Source: Eubacterium sp. (GTDB taxonomy: Bacteria; Bacillota; Clostridia; Oscillospirales; Acutalibacteraceae). From it: 64,000 bases of DNA. This document shows, in pieces, positions 9,348-19,095 of this stretch (positions within the stretch are counted from its first letter, which is position 1; each line of letters starts with the position of its first letter). Both the position numbers and the translations under genes were made by a program. A model generated the notes under the pieces. The model worked only from the letters and a program-made list of their open reading frames with translations. It ran no database searches and was not told the origin of the DNA. The DNA lies in the NCBI GenBank assembly GCA_017463985.1, contig JAFUEH010000004.1, positions 1-64,000 of the forward strand, in the 5' to 3' direction.

Positions 9348-10573
9348 AACGAATCAGAATGGATACACTGCTGATGATAACGGCTGTGATCGTGTTGGTT
9401 GCCTATATCGCTTACGAGGCCTATTCGGTGACCCACGTACAGCTGCAGTTTGAAACGGCTGTGCTCTCCACGGTATATGAAAAAATTGATACAAAGGCGC
9501 TGGTGATCCGTGACGAAAAGCCGATTGCCAACGCTGCCTCCGGTATTACCGTGCCGACGCTGTCTGACGGTGACAAAATCAATGTAGGCGGTAATGTGGC
9601 GATGAACTTTTCTACAGAGGACGCCGCCTCGGCTTATGCTAAGTATCACGAGCTGCAGGAGCAGCTGCGCTATTACGAGGATCTGGAGGCAAAAACGCTT
9701 GGCCAAGCTGCCAGCGTTGAGTCGATTAACAGCGAGATCGATACCCGCGTAGACGAATATATCCGCGCGCTGGACAGCAGCGACGGTACAAAAATCAGTA
9801 AGGCAAGCGAAAATGCCAACGACGCACTGCTCCGTCGGCAGATGATCATCGGTGAAAGCGTGGATCTGGTCTCTATCATACAGGACCTGCGCCAGCAGTC
9901 GGAGGCGGTCGCTGACGCAGCGATGCCCGACAGCTATATCACAACAGAGCAGTCCGGTGTGTTTTCCAGTTATACCGACGGCTATGAAACGCTGTGGGAT
10001 TATGCGGCGGCGGAGGGGATGACGCCGGAACAAATTGAGGACGCGATCAACACGGTGACCGCCGGCGAACAGCCGGAGAGCAGCAACCTCGGCAAGCTGA
10101 TTACCTCTTACGCTTGGTACTTAGCGTGCGCCGTGGATGCCGATGAGGTCCTTTCGCTGAAAAACGGCAGCAAGATTAATGTGGCGCTGAAGGACAGCGA
10201 CGACACGGTGCTGACCTGTCAGATTGTCAGCGGTGCAGATGTGCAGCCGGGTCAGGAAAAAACAGCGCTGATTTTGAAATGCTCCAGCATGGATTCAAAG
10301 CTGGCGAACCTGCGCTGTGAGGATATTGAAATCCGCATTAAGGAATATGAAGGCATCAAGGTGCCTGCCTCTGCGCTGCACGTTGACGGCGATAAAAAGG
10401 GCGTCTATGCGCTGGTCTCCAGCCAGGTCAGCTTCCGGGAGGCGGAGGTCATCTATTCACAGGACGACTTTGTGATGCTGGCCTTTGATCAAAGCAATCC
10501 GGACGGTATCCGTCTTTATGATAAAATTATCACACAGGGAAAGGAGCTTGAGGATGGAAGAGTTTTTACCTGA
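9344..10573 (+). CDS. HlyD-like membrane adaptor protein of unknown role
   Basis: A 409-residue protein with one N-terminal membrane segment (about residues 8-27, LLMITAVIVLVAYIAY) and a large extracytoplasmic part. Residues 45-80 look like the first half of a biotinyl-lipoyl-like hairpin, 95-180 are predicted coiled coil, and the C-terminal third is a beta-barrel-like region. This architecture is that of HlyD/MacA-type periplasmic adaptors. No transporter gene is adjacent. The start is TTG 9344 behind GGGGAGGT, overlapping the miaA stop. It sits before yggS and sepF, so a link to the cell envelope or division is plausible but not shown. Confidence 0.65.
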   Translation: MKRIRMDTLLMITAVIVLVAYIAYEAYSVTHVQLQFETAVLSTVYEKIDTKALVIRDEKPIANAASGITVPTLSDGDKINVGGNVAMNFSTEDAASAYAKYHELQEQLRYYEDLEAKTLGQAASVESINSEIDTRVDEYIRALDSSDGTKISKASENANDALLRRQMIIGESVDLVSIIQDLRQQSEAVADAAMPDSYITTEQSGVFSSYTDGYETLWDYAAAEGMTPEQIEDAINTVTAGEQPESSNLGKLITSYAWYLACAVDADEVLSLKNGSKINVALKDSDDTVLTCQIVSGADVQPGQEKTALILKCSSMDSKLANLRCEDIEIRIKEYEGIKVPASALHVDGDKKGVYALVSSQVSFREAEVIYSQDDFVMLAFDQSNPDGIRLYDKIITQGKELEDGRVFT

Positions 10574-11279
10574 TGAATCACGCATTGCGGCCGTGATCGA
10601 CCGTTACCGTCGCGTGAAGGAAAATGTGGCGAACGCCGCCGTCAAGGCCGGCAGGAGCGAAAAGGACGTGCGGCTGATGTGCGTTACAAAAACGGTGGAA
10701 CCAGCGTATATTAATCCCGTGCTGGATCTTGGCGCTGACCTGATCGGTGAAAACCGCGTGCAGGAATACCTCGGCAAACGGGACGCGCTGCATCTGGAAA
10801 AGGTGGAGCGTCATCTGATCGGACATCTGCAAACCAATAAGGTGAAGCAGATCGTCGGTGAGGTAGATATGATTGAGTCGGTGGATTCGGTGAAGCTGGC
10901 AAGAGAAATCAGTAAGGAATCGGTCAAGCGCGGTATTACGAGCAATGTTCTCGTAGAGGTGAACGTCGGTAAGGAGGCTTCTAAAAGCGGCATCTATTTA
11001 GAATCGCTGGAGGAGCTACTAGCGGAAATTGCCGCCATGGACGGGCTGTGTGTCAAGGGACTGATGACGATCCCGCCGATCTGTGAGGAAAGCGAAGCGC
11101 GTCATTATTTTGCGGCGCTGCACCGATCCTTTATTGACATCAGCCAAAAAAGGATAGATAATGTAAGTATGGAGGTGCTCTCCATGGGCATGAGCGGCGA
11201 TTATGAGGCCGCGATCGCAGAGGGTTCAAACATTGTAAGAGTCGGTTCCGCTATTTTCGGAGCCAGAAAATATTTTTAA
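10554..11279 (+). CDS. YggS/YlmE family PLP-binding homeostasis protein
   Basis: A 241-residue single-domain alanine-racemase-fold protein that binds pyridoxal 5'-phosphate and balances B6 vitamers and amino-acid pools. The PLP lysine lies in CVTKT, followed by the IGENRVQE and HLIGHLQTNK signatures and the C-terminal SMGMSGD(Y/F)E motif. The ATG at 10554 behind AAGGAG overlaps the preceding gene by 20 bases. The frame is open further upstream, but without a Shine-Dalgarno site. It corresponds to ylmE in the Bacillus ylmE-sepF-divIVA order. Confidence 0.92.
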   Translation: MEEFLPDESRIAAVIDRYRRVKENVANAAVKAGRSEKDVRLMCVTKTVEPAYINPVLDLGADLIGENRVQEYLGKRDALHLEKVERHLIGHLQTNKVKQIVGEVDMIESVDSVKLAREISKESVKRGITSNVLVEVNVGKEASKSGIYLESLEELLAEIAAMDGLCVKGLMTIPPICEESEARHYFAALHRSFIDISQKRIDNVSMEVLSMGMSGDYEAAIAEGSNIVRVGSAIFGARKYF

Positions 11280-11296
11280 ACTGTGAGGTAGAAGAG

Positions 11297-11824
11297 ATGG
11301 GATTTTTTGACAAGGTAAAGGAAATTATCGGTGACGACGAGGACGATTTTGAAGAATACTACGATGAAACCGAGGGCTTTGACGTCCGTTCCTCCCGTCA
11401 GGAACGCTCTGAAAGGAGAGCGGCGGAGCGCGCAGAGCGTGACCGTGAACGCAGCAGCAGAAGTGAATCTGTCTTTGAACGCGAGGAGCGAGAGCGTCCG
11501 GTAAGACGTTCGCAGAAAAGCGACAAGGTGTTGAATATCCACACCACCACGCAGCTGCAGGTCGTGCTGGTGACGCCGGAACGCTTTGATGAAGCGCCGA
11601 AGATCGCTGACCACTTAAACGAGAGAAGAACGGTCGTGCTGAATCTGGAAAGTACGAACCGCGATATTGCAAGACGTCTGCTTGACTTTTTGTCCGGCGT
11701 TGCTTACGCTAACAGCGGCCAGATCAAGCGCGTTGCCAATTCTACCTATATCATCACACCGTATGACGTAGACGTGATGGGCGACCTGCTGGATGAGCTT
11801 GAAAACAACGGTATGTTTATTTAA
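11297..11824 (+). CDS. sepF: Cell division protein SepF
   Basis: A 175-residue protein with the standard SepF layout: an N-terminal amphipathic membrane-binding helix (MGFFDKVKEIIG), an acidic and then Arg/Glu-rich linker (about residues 20-75), and the C-terminal SepF fold (LQVVLVTPERFDEA to the C-terminus) that polymerises and binds FtsZ. GAGG before ATG 11297. It lies between the ylmE homologue and divIVA, as in many Firmicutes. Confidence 0.95.
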   Translation: MGFFDKVKEIIGDDEDDFEEYYDETEGFDVRSSRQERSERRAAERAERDRERSSRSESVFEREERERPVRRSQKSDKVLNIHTTTQLQVVLVTPERFDEAPKIADHLNERRTVVLNLESTNRDIARRLLDFLSGVAYANSGQIKRVANSTYIITPYDVDVMGDLLDELENNGMFI

Positions 11825-11871
11825 CCGTAACCGTGTGCACGGATTGACATTTTTTGACGGAGGAAGAGAAT

Positions 11872-13071
11872 ATGATAAGTGCTAAGGAAGTAAGAAACGT
11901 AAAGCTCACGAGAACAAGCGACGGTTTCAGCGTTGACGAGGTGAACGCCGTACTGGATAAAGTGGCGGAGACCATCGACGCAATGACGAACGAAAATCAG
12001 GAACTGTATCACAAGCTGGAGGTGCTGGCAGCAAAAATTGAGGAATACAGAAACGAAGAGGATTCCATCAAAACAGCGTTGATCACCGCTCAAAAGATGG
12101 CGGATAAGATCACGAAGGAGGCGCAGGAGGAAGCAGATTCTCTTGTCTCCGGCAGTCGTGAGGAAGCGGACAGCACCGTCGCAGAGGCAAAGGAAAAGGC
12201 CGAGAGCCTTGTGTCGCAAGCCAGAGATTATGCCGCCGATTTAGTACAGAGCAAAACGGCGGAGGCTGACAGCATCGTCAGCGAGGCTGAGAAGAAAGCC
12301 AACGAGGCGATCAATTCCGCTAAAATCGTTGCGCAGGATATCGTCACGCAGGCCAAGGACAACTACACAGAGCTGACCACAAAGGCCAAGGAAGAGAAGG
12401 ATGCATACACGATCCTGATTACATCGCTGAAGCAGGACGCGTCCACTTTCATTGAAAAGCTCAAGGTGCTGTATGCCGAGCAGTTTTCTAAGCTCGAAAG
12501 GGCAAAAATCGATACGGATGAGCCTGCTGTCGATGAGAGCGAGGTAACGGCTATTCACGGCGAGGTAGACAGCCTGCTTTCTGAAATTGACGATATTCAA
12601 AGCTCTATTCCGGACAGCATTACGATTGAGAAGCCTGCCTACACAGCACCGAAGGAGCCTGAAGATGCCGTTCCGGCAGAGGAGCCCGAAGAGGCTGTTC
12701 CGGCAGAGGAGCCGGCGCCGGTCGCTGCGGAGGACGAGGTAGAGGGGGTCATTGAAGAAATGGAGACGCCGGAAGCGCCTGAAGAGCCTGCGGCAGATCC
12801 GATGGCGGCTGTGGAAGCTTTCTCTCACAGCACCTATTCCCCCATTGATGCCTCTCAGAAAACGATTCCCGAAATCACCGAGGAGCCGCAGATGGAGGAA
12901 AAGTCGCTGTTCGATACTGACGGACAGCAGCCTTTCGAGACCTTTTTTGATGTGAGCAAGAGCGACGCGCATCTTGATAAGACCCAGCAGATTTCACTGC
13001 TGCCTCCTGACGAGGAAGAGGACGACGAGAACGACAAAGGCTTTAGAGGCTTTTTCAGAAAGAAGAAATAA
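11872..13071 (+). CDS. divIVA: DivIVA-like cell-pole/septum protein
   Basis: A 399-residue protein. The N-terminal DivIVA domain (SAKEVRNVKLTRTSDGFS, then DEVNAVLDKV) is followed by long coiled coil to about residue 230. A Glu/Pro-rich linker (repeats of AEEPEEAVP type) follows, and a basic tail ends in FFRKKK. DivIVA marks negatively curved membrane and recruits division or wall-growth proteins. It is longer than the Bacillus protein because of the acidic linker. The ATG at 11872 has a good GGAGGAAG; an in-frame codon at 11854 lacks one. It is placed between sepF and ileS. Confidence 0.9.
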   Translation: MISAKEVRNVKLTRTSDGFSVDEVNAVLDKVAETIDAMTNENQELYHKLEVLAAKIEEYRNEEDSIKTALITAQKMADKITKEAQEEADSLVSGSREEADSTVAEAKEKAESLVSQARDYAADLVQSKTAEADSIVSEAEKKANEAINSAKIVAQDIVTQAKDNYTELTTKAKEEKDAYTILITSLKQDASTFIEKLKVLYAEQFSKLERAKIDTDEPAVDESEVTAIHGEVDSLLSEIDDIQSSIPDSITIEKPAYTAPKEPEDAVPAEEPEEAVPAEEPAPVAAEDEVEGVIEEMETPEAPEEPAADPMAAVEAFSHSTYSPIDASQKTIPEITEEPQMEEKSLFDTDGQQPFETFFDVSKSDAHLDKTQQISLLPPDEEEDDENDKGFRGFFRKKK

Positions 13072-13094
13072 ACCAACCGACAGGAGATACATAA

Positions 13095-15884
13095 ATGGAT
13101 TATAATCAGACCTTAAATTTACCCAAAACAGATTTCCCGATGCGCGCAGGACTGCCGCAGCGTGAGCCGGAGTTTTTAGCCGCATGGGAGGCAAACGACC
13201 AATACAAAGCCCTGATGAAGCACAATGAGGGAAAGCCGATGTTCTTGCTGCATGACGGTCCGCCGTATGCTAACGGTGATATTCATATCGGTCATGCACT
13301 GAATAAAACCCTGAAGGACTTTATTGTCCGCTACAAGAACATGACCGGCTTCCAGTCGCCTTATGTACCGGGCTGGGACACCCACGGTCTGCCGACAGAG
13401 CTGGCCGCCAGAAAAAAGGCCGGTATTTCGGCGGAATCCGACATCTCTGACTTGGAGCTGCGTAAGATCTGCCGCGATACGGCGCTTGGCTATGTTGACC
13501 TGCAGCGCGAAAGCTTTAAGCGTATGGGCGTGATCGGTGAGTGGGACAACCCGTATATTACCCTGCAAAAGGAATTTGAACAGGAACAGATCAAGGTATT
13601 TGCTTCTATGGCGTCGCAGGGCTTTATTTACAAAGGTTTAAAGCCGGTGTATTGGTGTGCCGACTGTAACACCGCCTTGGCGGAGGCAGAAATTGAATAT
13701 GGTGAGGATCCGTGTCACTCCATTTATGTAAAGTTCAAGGTAACTGACGATCAGGGTAAGCTTGCTGCAATGGGAGCTGACCTTGATAAGACTTATTTTG
13801 TGATCTGGACAACCACCACGTGGACGCTGCCGGCGAACCTGGCGATCTGCGTTGGACCGAACTATGAATATTCATTATATAAAGCCAACGGTGAGTACTA
13901 CGTGATGGCGACCGACCTCGGCCCGACAGCCTTTGAGGACGCCGGTGTAGCCGATTACGAAACGGTCGGCATTATCCGCGGCAGTGAGCTGGAATACATG
14001 AAAACAGCGCATCCGTTCCTTGACAGGACCTCGCTCGTGATCGTCGGTGACCATGTAACGCTCGAGAGCGGTACAGGCTGTGTACATACAGCGCCGGGTC
14101 ACGGTGTAGACGACTTTATCGTCTGCAAAAAATATCCAGAGATCCCGATGGTTGTGCCGGTCAACGATAAGGGCATCCTGACGGAGGAGGCCGGACAGTT
14201 TGCCGGTCTTTCCACGGAGGAGGCCAATAAGCCGATCGCGGAGCACCTTGAAAAAATCGGCGCTTTGTTTGCGCTGAAAAAGATCACGCACCAGTATCCG
14301 CACTGCTGGCGTTGCCATAAGCCTGTCATCTTCCGTGCTACCTCACAGTGGTTCTGTTCGGTGGATCAGTTTAAGGAAGCGGCTGTCAAGGCTGCCGAGG
14401 ATGTCAAGTGGTTCCCGGAATGGGGTAAGGACAGGCTGCAGTCGATGGTCGTAGAACGTGCTGATTGGTGCATTTCCCGTCAGAGAAAGTGGGGCGTGCC
14501 GATTCCGGTCGTCTACTGTAAGGACTGCGGCAAAGAGATCATTGACGACGGCGTGATGCAAAAGGTGTCCGACATCTTCGGTGAGGAGGGCTCTGACGCT
14601 TGGTATGCGCATGAGGCAGAATACTTCCTGCCGGAGGGCTTTACCTGCCCACACTGCGGCAAAGCGAACGGCTTCACAAAAGAGAGCGACATCATGGATG
14701 TGTGGTTTGATTCCGGCTCCTCTCATTTTGCTGTCTGCAAGAACAGACCGTATCTGAAATGGCCGGCGGACGTATATCTTGAGGGCGCAGATCAGTACAG
14801 AGGCTGGTTCCAGTCCTCACTGTTGACAGCCGTTGCCTCCGGCAAGGGCGCTCCTTATAAAGAGATTATCACCCACGGCTGGACCGTTGACGGCGAGGGT
14901 AGAAAAATGTCTAAATCCCTCGGCAACGGTATTGCTCCGCAGGAGGTTATCAGCAAATACGGCGCTGATATTCTGCGCCTGTGGGTCGCTTCAGCCGATT
15001 ACCATGCCGACATCAGAATTTCTCCCGAAATTTTAAAGCAGATTTCTGATAATTACAGAAAGATCAGAAATACTGCCAGATACTGCTTAGGCAACCTGTA
15101 TGACTTTGATCCGGATACGGATATGGTGCCCAACGACGAGCTGGAGGAGCTGGATAAATATGCCCTGATGAAGCTCGACGAGGTGCTTGCTACAGCCAGA
15201 GCCGGCTATGACCGTTACGAATATCATACGACGGCACACGCGCTGCATAATTTCTGCGTGGTCGATATGAGTAATTTCTACTTTGATGTGCTCAAGGACA
15301 GACTGTATACCTCTGCACCGGCTTCCCGTTCAAGAAGAGCGGCGCAGACAGTGCTTTATAAGGTACTGGATGCATTGACGCTGGTGCTGACGCCAATCCT
15401 TGCGTTCACCTGTGATGAAATTTGGCAGGCGATGAAGCACGACAGCAGCAGAAACGCGACGTCGCCGCTCTTTAACGACATCCCGTCTGAAAAGTATATT
15501 GAAACGGACGCTGCCTTTATCGCAAAGTGGGATAAGGTGCACGACATCAGAACCGACGTACAAAAGGCCTTGGAGCTTGCCAGAAAGGAAAAGACGATCG
15601 GTAAGCCGCTGGAGGCAAAGGTTATTCTTCACGCAGAGGGAGCGCTTTATGATTTCTTAAAGACAGAGGAAGCGGCGCTGCCTGAGATCTTCATTACCTC
15701 TGCGGTTGAGATCACTGACGGCGAAGGCGCTGTGAAGGGTGAGGTCGACGGCCTTTCCGTCACGGTTGTTAAGGCGGACGGCGAAAAGTGCGAGCGTTGC
15801 TGGAAGTATTCCACCACTGTCGGTGAAAACGCTGCGCATCCTACGCTGTGCCACTGCTGTGCAGAAACGATGAAAGCATTATAA
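13095..15884 (+). CDS. ileS: Isoleucyl-tRNA synthetase
   Basis: A 929-residue class I synthetase that charges tRNA-Ile. It has HIGH at residues 64-67 and KMSKS at 604-608. The editing domain (TTTTWTLPANLAI) lies in between, and a C-terminal zinc ribbon has cysteines in CERCWKY and CHCC. The size and bacterial type are normal. Only 23 bases separate it from divIVA, so the T-box leader common upstream of Firmicute ileS genes is absent here and expression must depend on the operon. Confidence 0.98.
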   Translation: MDYNQTLNLPKTDFPMRAGLPQREPEFLAAWEANDQYKALMKHNEGKPMFLLHDGPPYANGDIHIGHALNKTLKDFIVRYKNMTGFQSPYVPGWDTHGLPTELAARKKAGISAESDISDLELRKICRDTALGYVDLQRESFKRMGVIGEWDNPYITLQKEFEQEQIKVFASMASQGFIYKGLKPVYWCADCNTALAEAEIEYGEDPCHSIYVKFKVTDDQGKLAAMGADLDKTYFVIWTTTTWTLPANLAICVGPNYEYSLYKANGEYYVMATDLGPTAFEDAGVADYETVGIIRGSELEYMKTAHPFLDRTSLVIVGDHVTLESGTGCVHTAPGHGVDDFIVCKKYPEIPMVVPVNDKGILTEEAGQFAGLSTEEANKPIAEHLEKIGALFALKKITHQYPHCWRCHKPVIFRATSQWFCSVDQFKEAAVKAAEDVKWFPEWGKDRLQSMVVERADWCISRQRKWGVPIPVVYCKDCGKEIIDDGVMQKVSDIFGEEGSDAWYAHEAEYFLPEGFTCPHCGKANGFTKESDIMDVWFDSGSSHFAVCKNRPYLKWPADVYLEGADQYRGWFQSSLLTAVASGKGAPYKEIITHGWTVDGEGRKMSKSLGNGIAPQEVISKYGADILRLWVASADYHADIRISPEILKQISDNYRKIRNTARYCLGNLYDFDPDTDMVPNDELEELDKYALMKLDEVLATARAGYDRYEYHTTAHALHNFCVVDMSNFYFDVLKDRLYTSAPASRSRRAAQTVLYKVLDALTLVLTPILAFTCDEIWQAMKHDSSRNATSPLFNDIPSEKYIETDAAFIAKWDKVHDIRTDVQKALELARKEKTIGKPLEAKVILHAEGALYDFLKTEEAALPEIFITSAVEITDGEGAVKGEVDGLSVTVVKADGEKCERCWKYSTTVGENAAHPTLCHCCAETMKAL

Positions 15885-15889
15885 AATCA

Positions 15890-15997
15890 AAGCGGGCGGA
15901 TCTGATCCGCCCCTCAGCTTAAGTATTGGAAACACGATAGCCGCATATCAGCTTTTAAACCTGATCGGCTTCGTGTCTCCGATGCTTATACAACGAT
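15890..15997 (+). other. Intergenic hairpins between ileS and lspA
   Basis: A perfect palindromic stem GGGCGGAT..ATCCGCCC (about 15893-15912) without a T-run is followed by an imperfect inverted repeat (about 15932-15977). This could be a processing or attenuation site in the operon. I see no coding frame here. Confidence 0.4.
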
Positions 15998-16483
15998 ATG
16001 AAGCATTTTAAAAAGCACTGCTGGTGTACGGTGATGATTGCCTTGATCGTGGCCTTTGACCAGCTCACAAAATATCTTGCGGTAAGACAGTTAAAGGACG
16101 CCGAGCCGTTTAACCTGATCCCCGGTGTGGTACAGCTGCGCTATGCAGAAAATACCGGTATGGCCTTTTCGCTGTTCAGCGGCGCGCGCTGGCTGTTTAT
16201 TGTGTTGACAGTGGTCGTGTGCGGCGGCGTGTTGTGGTATCTGTTTTCCAACCGCTGTACTAGCCTGTGGATGTACTGGAGCCTTGGCGTGATCGTGGCC
16301 GGCGGTATCGGTAATCTGATTGACCGCGCCATGAACGCTTATGTGGTTGATTTTATTGAACCGACGTTTATGAATTTTGCCGTGTTTAATATTGCCGACA
16401 GTGCCGTTACGCTCGGCGCCTGTTCACTGGTGATTTACTTATTATTAGACCTATTTAGGAAGAAAGAGCCCGAAAATGCCTGA
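15998..16483 (+). CDS. lspA: Lipoprotein signal peptidase (signal peptidase II)
   Basis: A 161-residue membrane aspartyl protease that cleaves signal peptides of lipidated prolipoproteins. Four membrane segments are visible. The conserved boxes are FDQLTKYLAV, NTGMAFS, GGIGNLIDR, and the catalytic aspartates in VVDFIEP and FNIADSAV. The Shine-Dalgarno is weak before ATG 15998. It overlaps the following pseudouridine synthase gene by eight bases, as in many Firmicutes. Confidence 0.95.
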   Translation: MKHFKKHCWCTVMIALIVAFDQLTKYLAVRQLKDAEPFNLIPGVVQLRYAENTGMAFSLFSGARWLFIVLTVVVCGGVLWYLFSNRCTSLWMYWSLGVIVAGGIGNLIDRAMNAYVVDFIEPTFMNFAVFNIADSAVTLGACSLVIYLLLDLFRKKEPENA

Positions 16484-17405
16484 GATCCTGACAGTAGCCA
16501 TCACAACGGAATATGCCGGTGAACGGCTTGACAAGACCTTAGCAGCGTTGCTCGAGGGCATGACGCGCTCAGCGGTGCAGAAGATCATTGATGACGGCGG
16601 CGTTACCTGTGACGGTAAGGTGCTGACGAAAAAGGATAAATGCCGTGACGGCGCACAGCTCACGGTGATCATTCCGGACGCTAAGCCGCTGGAGGTCACT
16701 GCCGAGGCCATTCAGCTGGATATTGTCTATGAGGACGGTGATCTGCTGGTGGTCAATAAGCCCAAGGGGATGGTAGTGCATCCGGCTAACGGCAACTATG
16801 AGGGAACGCTGGTCAATGCGCTGCTGCATCACTGCGGCGACTCGCTTTCCGGTATCAACGGTGTGATCCGTCCCGGGATCGTTCACCGGATCGATAAGAA
16901 TACCTCCGGACTGCTCGTGGTCGCTAAGAATGATCTGGCGCACGTGGGTCTTGCCGCACAGATCAAGAACCATAGCTTTACCCGTGCTTATGAAGCAGTG
17001 GTATACGGCAATGTCAAGGAGGATCGCGGTACGGTCAGTCAGCCCATCGGCAGAAATCCGAAGGATCGGAAAAAGATGGCGGTTACCTTTAAAAATTCCA
17101 AGGCTGCCACGACGCATTATGAGGTGCTTACGCGTTACGGTGATTTCACACACGTCCGCTGTACGTTGGAAACCGGAAGGACCCATCAAATCAGGGTGCA
17201 TTTGGCCTATATCGGTCATCCGGTTGCCGGCGACGATGTGTACGGCCCTAAAAAAGTGATTCGCGAGCTGAACGGACAGTGTCTGCACGCCAAGCAAATT
17301 GGCTTTGTGCATCCGCGTACCGGCGAATATTTAGAATTTGAAAGCGAGCTGCCTGCCTATTTTACGCAGTTCTTACGGAGGATTTCGCATGGCAAAAACG
17401 TTTGA
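16476..17405 (+). CDS. RluD/RluA family 23S rRNA pseudouridine synthase
   Basis: A 309-residue protein with an N-terminal S4 RNA-binding domain (about residues 12-75) and a RluA-type catalytic domain. The active-site Asp lies in HRIDKNTSGLLV, and the conserved GRTHQIRVHL motif is present. It likely modifies uridines in 23S rRNA helix 69 (RluD type), but the exact target cannot be read from sequence. It overlaps the lspA end and the next gene start. It corresponds to ylyB downstream of lspA in B. subtilis. Confidence 0.93.
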   Translation: MPEILTVAITTEYAGERLDKTLAALLEGMTRSAVQKIIDDGGVTCDGKVLTKKDKCRDGAQLTVIIPDAKPLEVTAEAIQLDIVYEDGDLLVVNKPKGMVVHPANGNYEGTLVNALLHHCGDSLSGINGVIRPGIVHRIDKNTSGLLVVAKNDLAHVGLAAQIKNHSFTRAYEAVVYGNVKEDRGTVSQPIGRNPKDRKKMAVTFKNSKAATTHYEVLTRYGDFTHVRCTLETGRTHQIRVHLAYIGHPVAGDDVYGPKKVIRELNGQCLHAKQIGFVHPRTGEYLEFESELPAYFTQFLRRISHGKNV

Positions 17406-18246
17406 AAATTGGCTGGTGGTATCTGATATTGACGGTACCCTGAAGGATAAGCGCCACCAAATCCCGCAGCGCAATTATGACGCTATCAAAAAATTTACCG
17501 AAAACGGCGGTAATTTTACGCTAGCCTCCGGTCGACTGCAATCCAGCCTCGGCAGAAATTATCACCGTATTACGCCGAATCAGCCTGCCGTCGTGCTCAA
17601 CGGCGCCGGGCTTTATGACTATGCCAGTCAGAAGATGATCTGGCGCAATACCATTGGCAAAAAGGGCAGGGAATTTGTCAGATACATTGCGAGCGAATTT
17701 GACGATATTTTTAAAAGCGTGGACATCGGCGTTTATTTTGACGATTATGTGTACATCGTCAAAAGCGGCTTGTATTCTGTCAGTACAATGTATTTCGATA
17801 AGGCGAAGCACGGCTTTGTGAAATCGATTGACGATGTGCCGGACGAGGGTTGGATGAAGGTGATCTTTTGGGCCAATCCGTTTACCATGAACAAGCTGCT
17901 GAACCGCATTGTGACGATTGAGAACCCTGATGCAAACTTTATGCCCTCCTCGTTGATCACGCTGGAGATGCTGCAAAAGGATACGCACAAGGGGATCGGC
18001 ATCATGAAGCTGGCCGATATGCTTGGTATTGAAAAAAGCCATGTTGCCGCCATCGGTGACTATTATAACGACTGGGATATGCTCAAAACCGTCGGGTTGC
18101 CGGCCTGCGCCGGTCAGGCACCGAGCGCGATTCATAAAATTTGCAAATACGAAGCGTGCCACTGTAATAAAGGCTGCGTAGCCGATCTGCTGGAATATAT
18201 CATGAGCGGCAAAGCAGATGAGGACATTGTAAAGGGGAAAATTTAA
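17389..18246 (+). CDS. HAD superfamily (Cof-type) hydrolase
   Basis: A 285-residue phosphatase-like protein with HAD motif [12 protein letters not shown], motif II ASGR, a motif III lysine (DTHKGIG) and motif [12 protein letters not shown]. The large C2 cap between motifs II and III is typical of the Cof/IIB subfamily, which dephosphorylates sugar phosphates, FMN or similar small molecules. The substrate is unknown. ATG 17389 follows ACGGAGG. The stop overlaps the nfo start by one base (TAATG). Confidence 0.88.
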   Translation: MAKTFENWLVVSDIDGTLKDKRHQIPQRNYDAIKKFTENGGNFTLASGRLQSSLGRNYHRITPNQPAVVLNGAGLYDYASQKMIWRNTIGKKGREFVRYIASEFDDIFKSVDIGVYFDDYVYIVKSGLYSVSTMYFDKAKHGFVKSIDDVPDEGWMKVIFWANPFTMNKLLNRIVTIENPDANFMPSSLITLEMLQKDTHKGIGIMKLADMLGIEKSHVAAIGDYYNDWDMLKTVGLPACAGQAPSAIHKICKYEACHCNKGCVADLLEYIMSGKADEDIVKGKI

Positions 18247-19076
18247 TGTTTACGATCGGGGCGCATCTTTCGGCCGGTAAGGGCTATGTCAATATGTTGG
18301 AAACGGCGCAGTCCATCGGTGCGAATACCTTTCAGTTTTTTACCAGAAATCCGCGCGGCGGCAAGGCCAAGGAGATCGACGAGGCGGATATTCACGCATT
18401 TAAGGAGCGCGCAGCTGCTGCCGGCTTTGGTACAGTGCTGGCGCACGCGCCATATACGCTGAATGCTTGCTCTGCCAAGCCGGAGGTCAGGGAATTTGCC
18501 TTGATGACTTTTGAGGATGATCTGAAGCGGATGGAGCTGCTCGGCCATCAGCTATATAACTTTCATCCCGGGTCGCACGTCGGCCAGGGCGAGACAAAGG
18601 CCATAGAGCTGATCAGTGACATTTTAAACCGTGTTTTGTATGAGGACATGACAACGACTGTCCTGCTGGAAACGATGGCCGGAAAAGGCTCTGAGATGGG
18701 CAAAACCTTTGAGGAACTGCGGGCGATCATTGATGCCACTACGCTGAACGAAAAGCTCGGCGTTTGTCTCGATACCTGCCATGTCAATGACGCCGGATAT
18801 GATATTGCGAATGACCTTGACGGTGTGCTGGAGGCGTTTGACCGTACCGTCGGATTGGAGCGTTTGAAGGCGCTGCATCTGAACGATTCTAAAAATCCGC
18901 TTGCTTCCCATAAAGACCGTCACGAAAGACTCGGAGAGGGAACGATCGGACTCGCCGCCTTTGAACGTATTATCAATCATCCGCAGCTGAGAGAGCTGCC
19001 GATGTTTTTGGAGACACCGAACGAGCTGGACGGCTATGCGCATGAAATCGCCTTGCTGCGATCGCTTAGAAGATAA
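18246..19076 (+). CDS. nfo: Endonuclease IV (AP endonuclease)
   Basis: A 276-residue TIM-barrel enzyme with a trinuclear zinc centre that cuts 5' to abasic sites in base-excision repair. Family marks are [10 protein letters not shown] at the start, [24 protein letters not shown], and [14 protein letters not shown], which carry metal ligands. Full length. It is translationally coupled to the HAD gene by a one-base overlap. Confidence 0.96.
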   Translation: MFTIGAHLSAGKGYVNMLETAQSIGANTFQFFTRNPRGGKAKEIDEADIHAFKERAAAAGFGTVLAHAPYTLNACSAKPEVREFALMTFEDDLKRMELLGHQLYNFHPGSHVGQGETKAIELISDILNRVLYEDMTTTVLLETMAGKGSEMGKTFEELRAIIDATTLNEKLGVCLDTCHVNDAGYDIANDLDGVLEAFDRTVGLERLKALHLNDSKNPLASHKDRHERLGEGTIGLAAFERIINHPQLRELPMFLETPNELDGYAHEIALLRSLRR

Positions 19077-19095
19077 CGGAATTGGAAGTAAAGAT

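Noticed and set aside
12241..12972. A 243-codon minus-strand frame opposite divIVA
   Set aside because: It is an antisense shadow of the Glu-rich coiled coil, with Leu/Arg-rich composition and no start signals.
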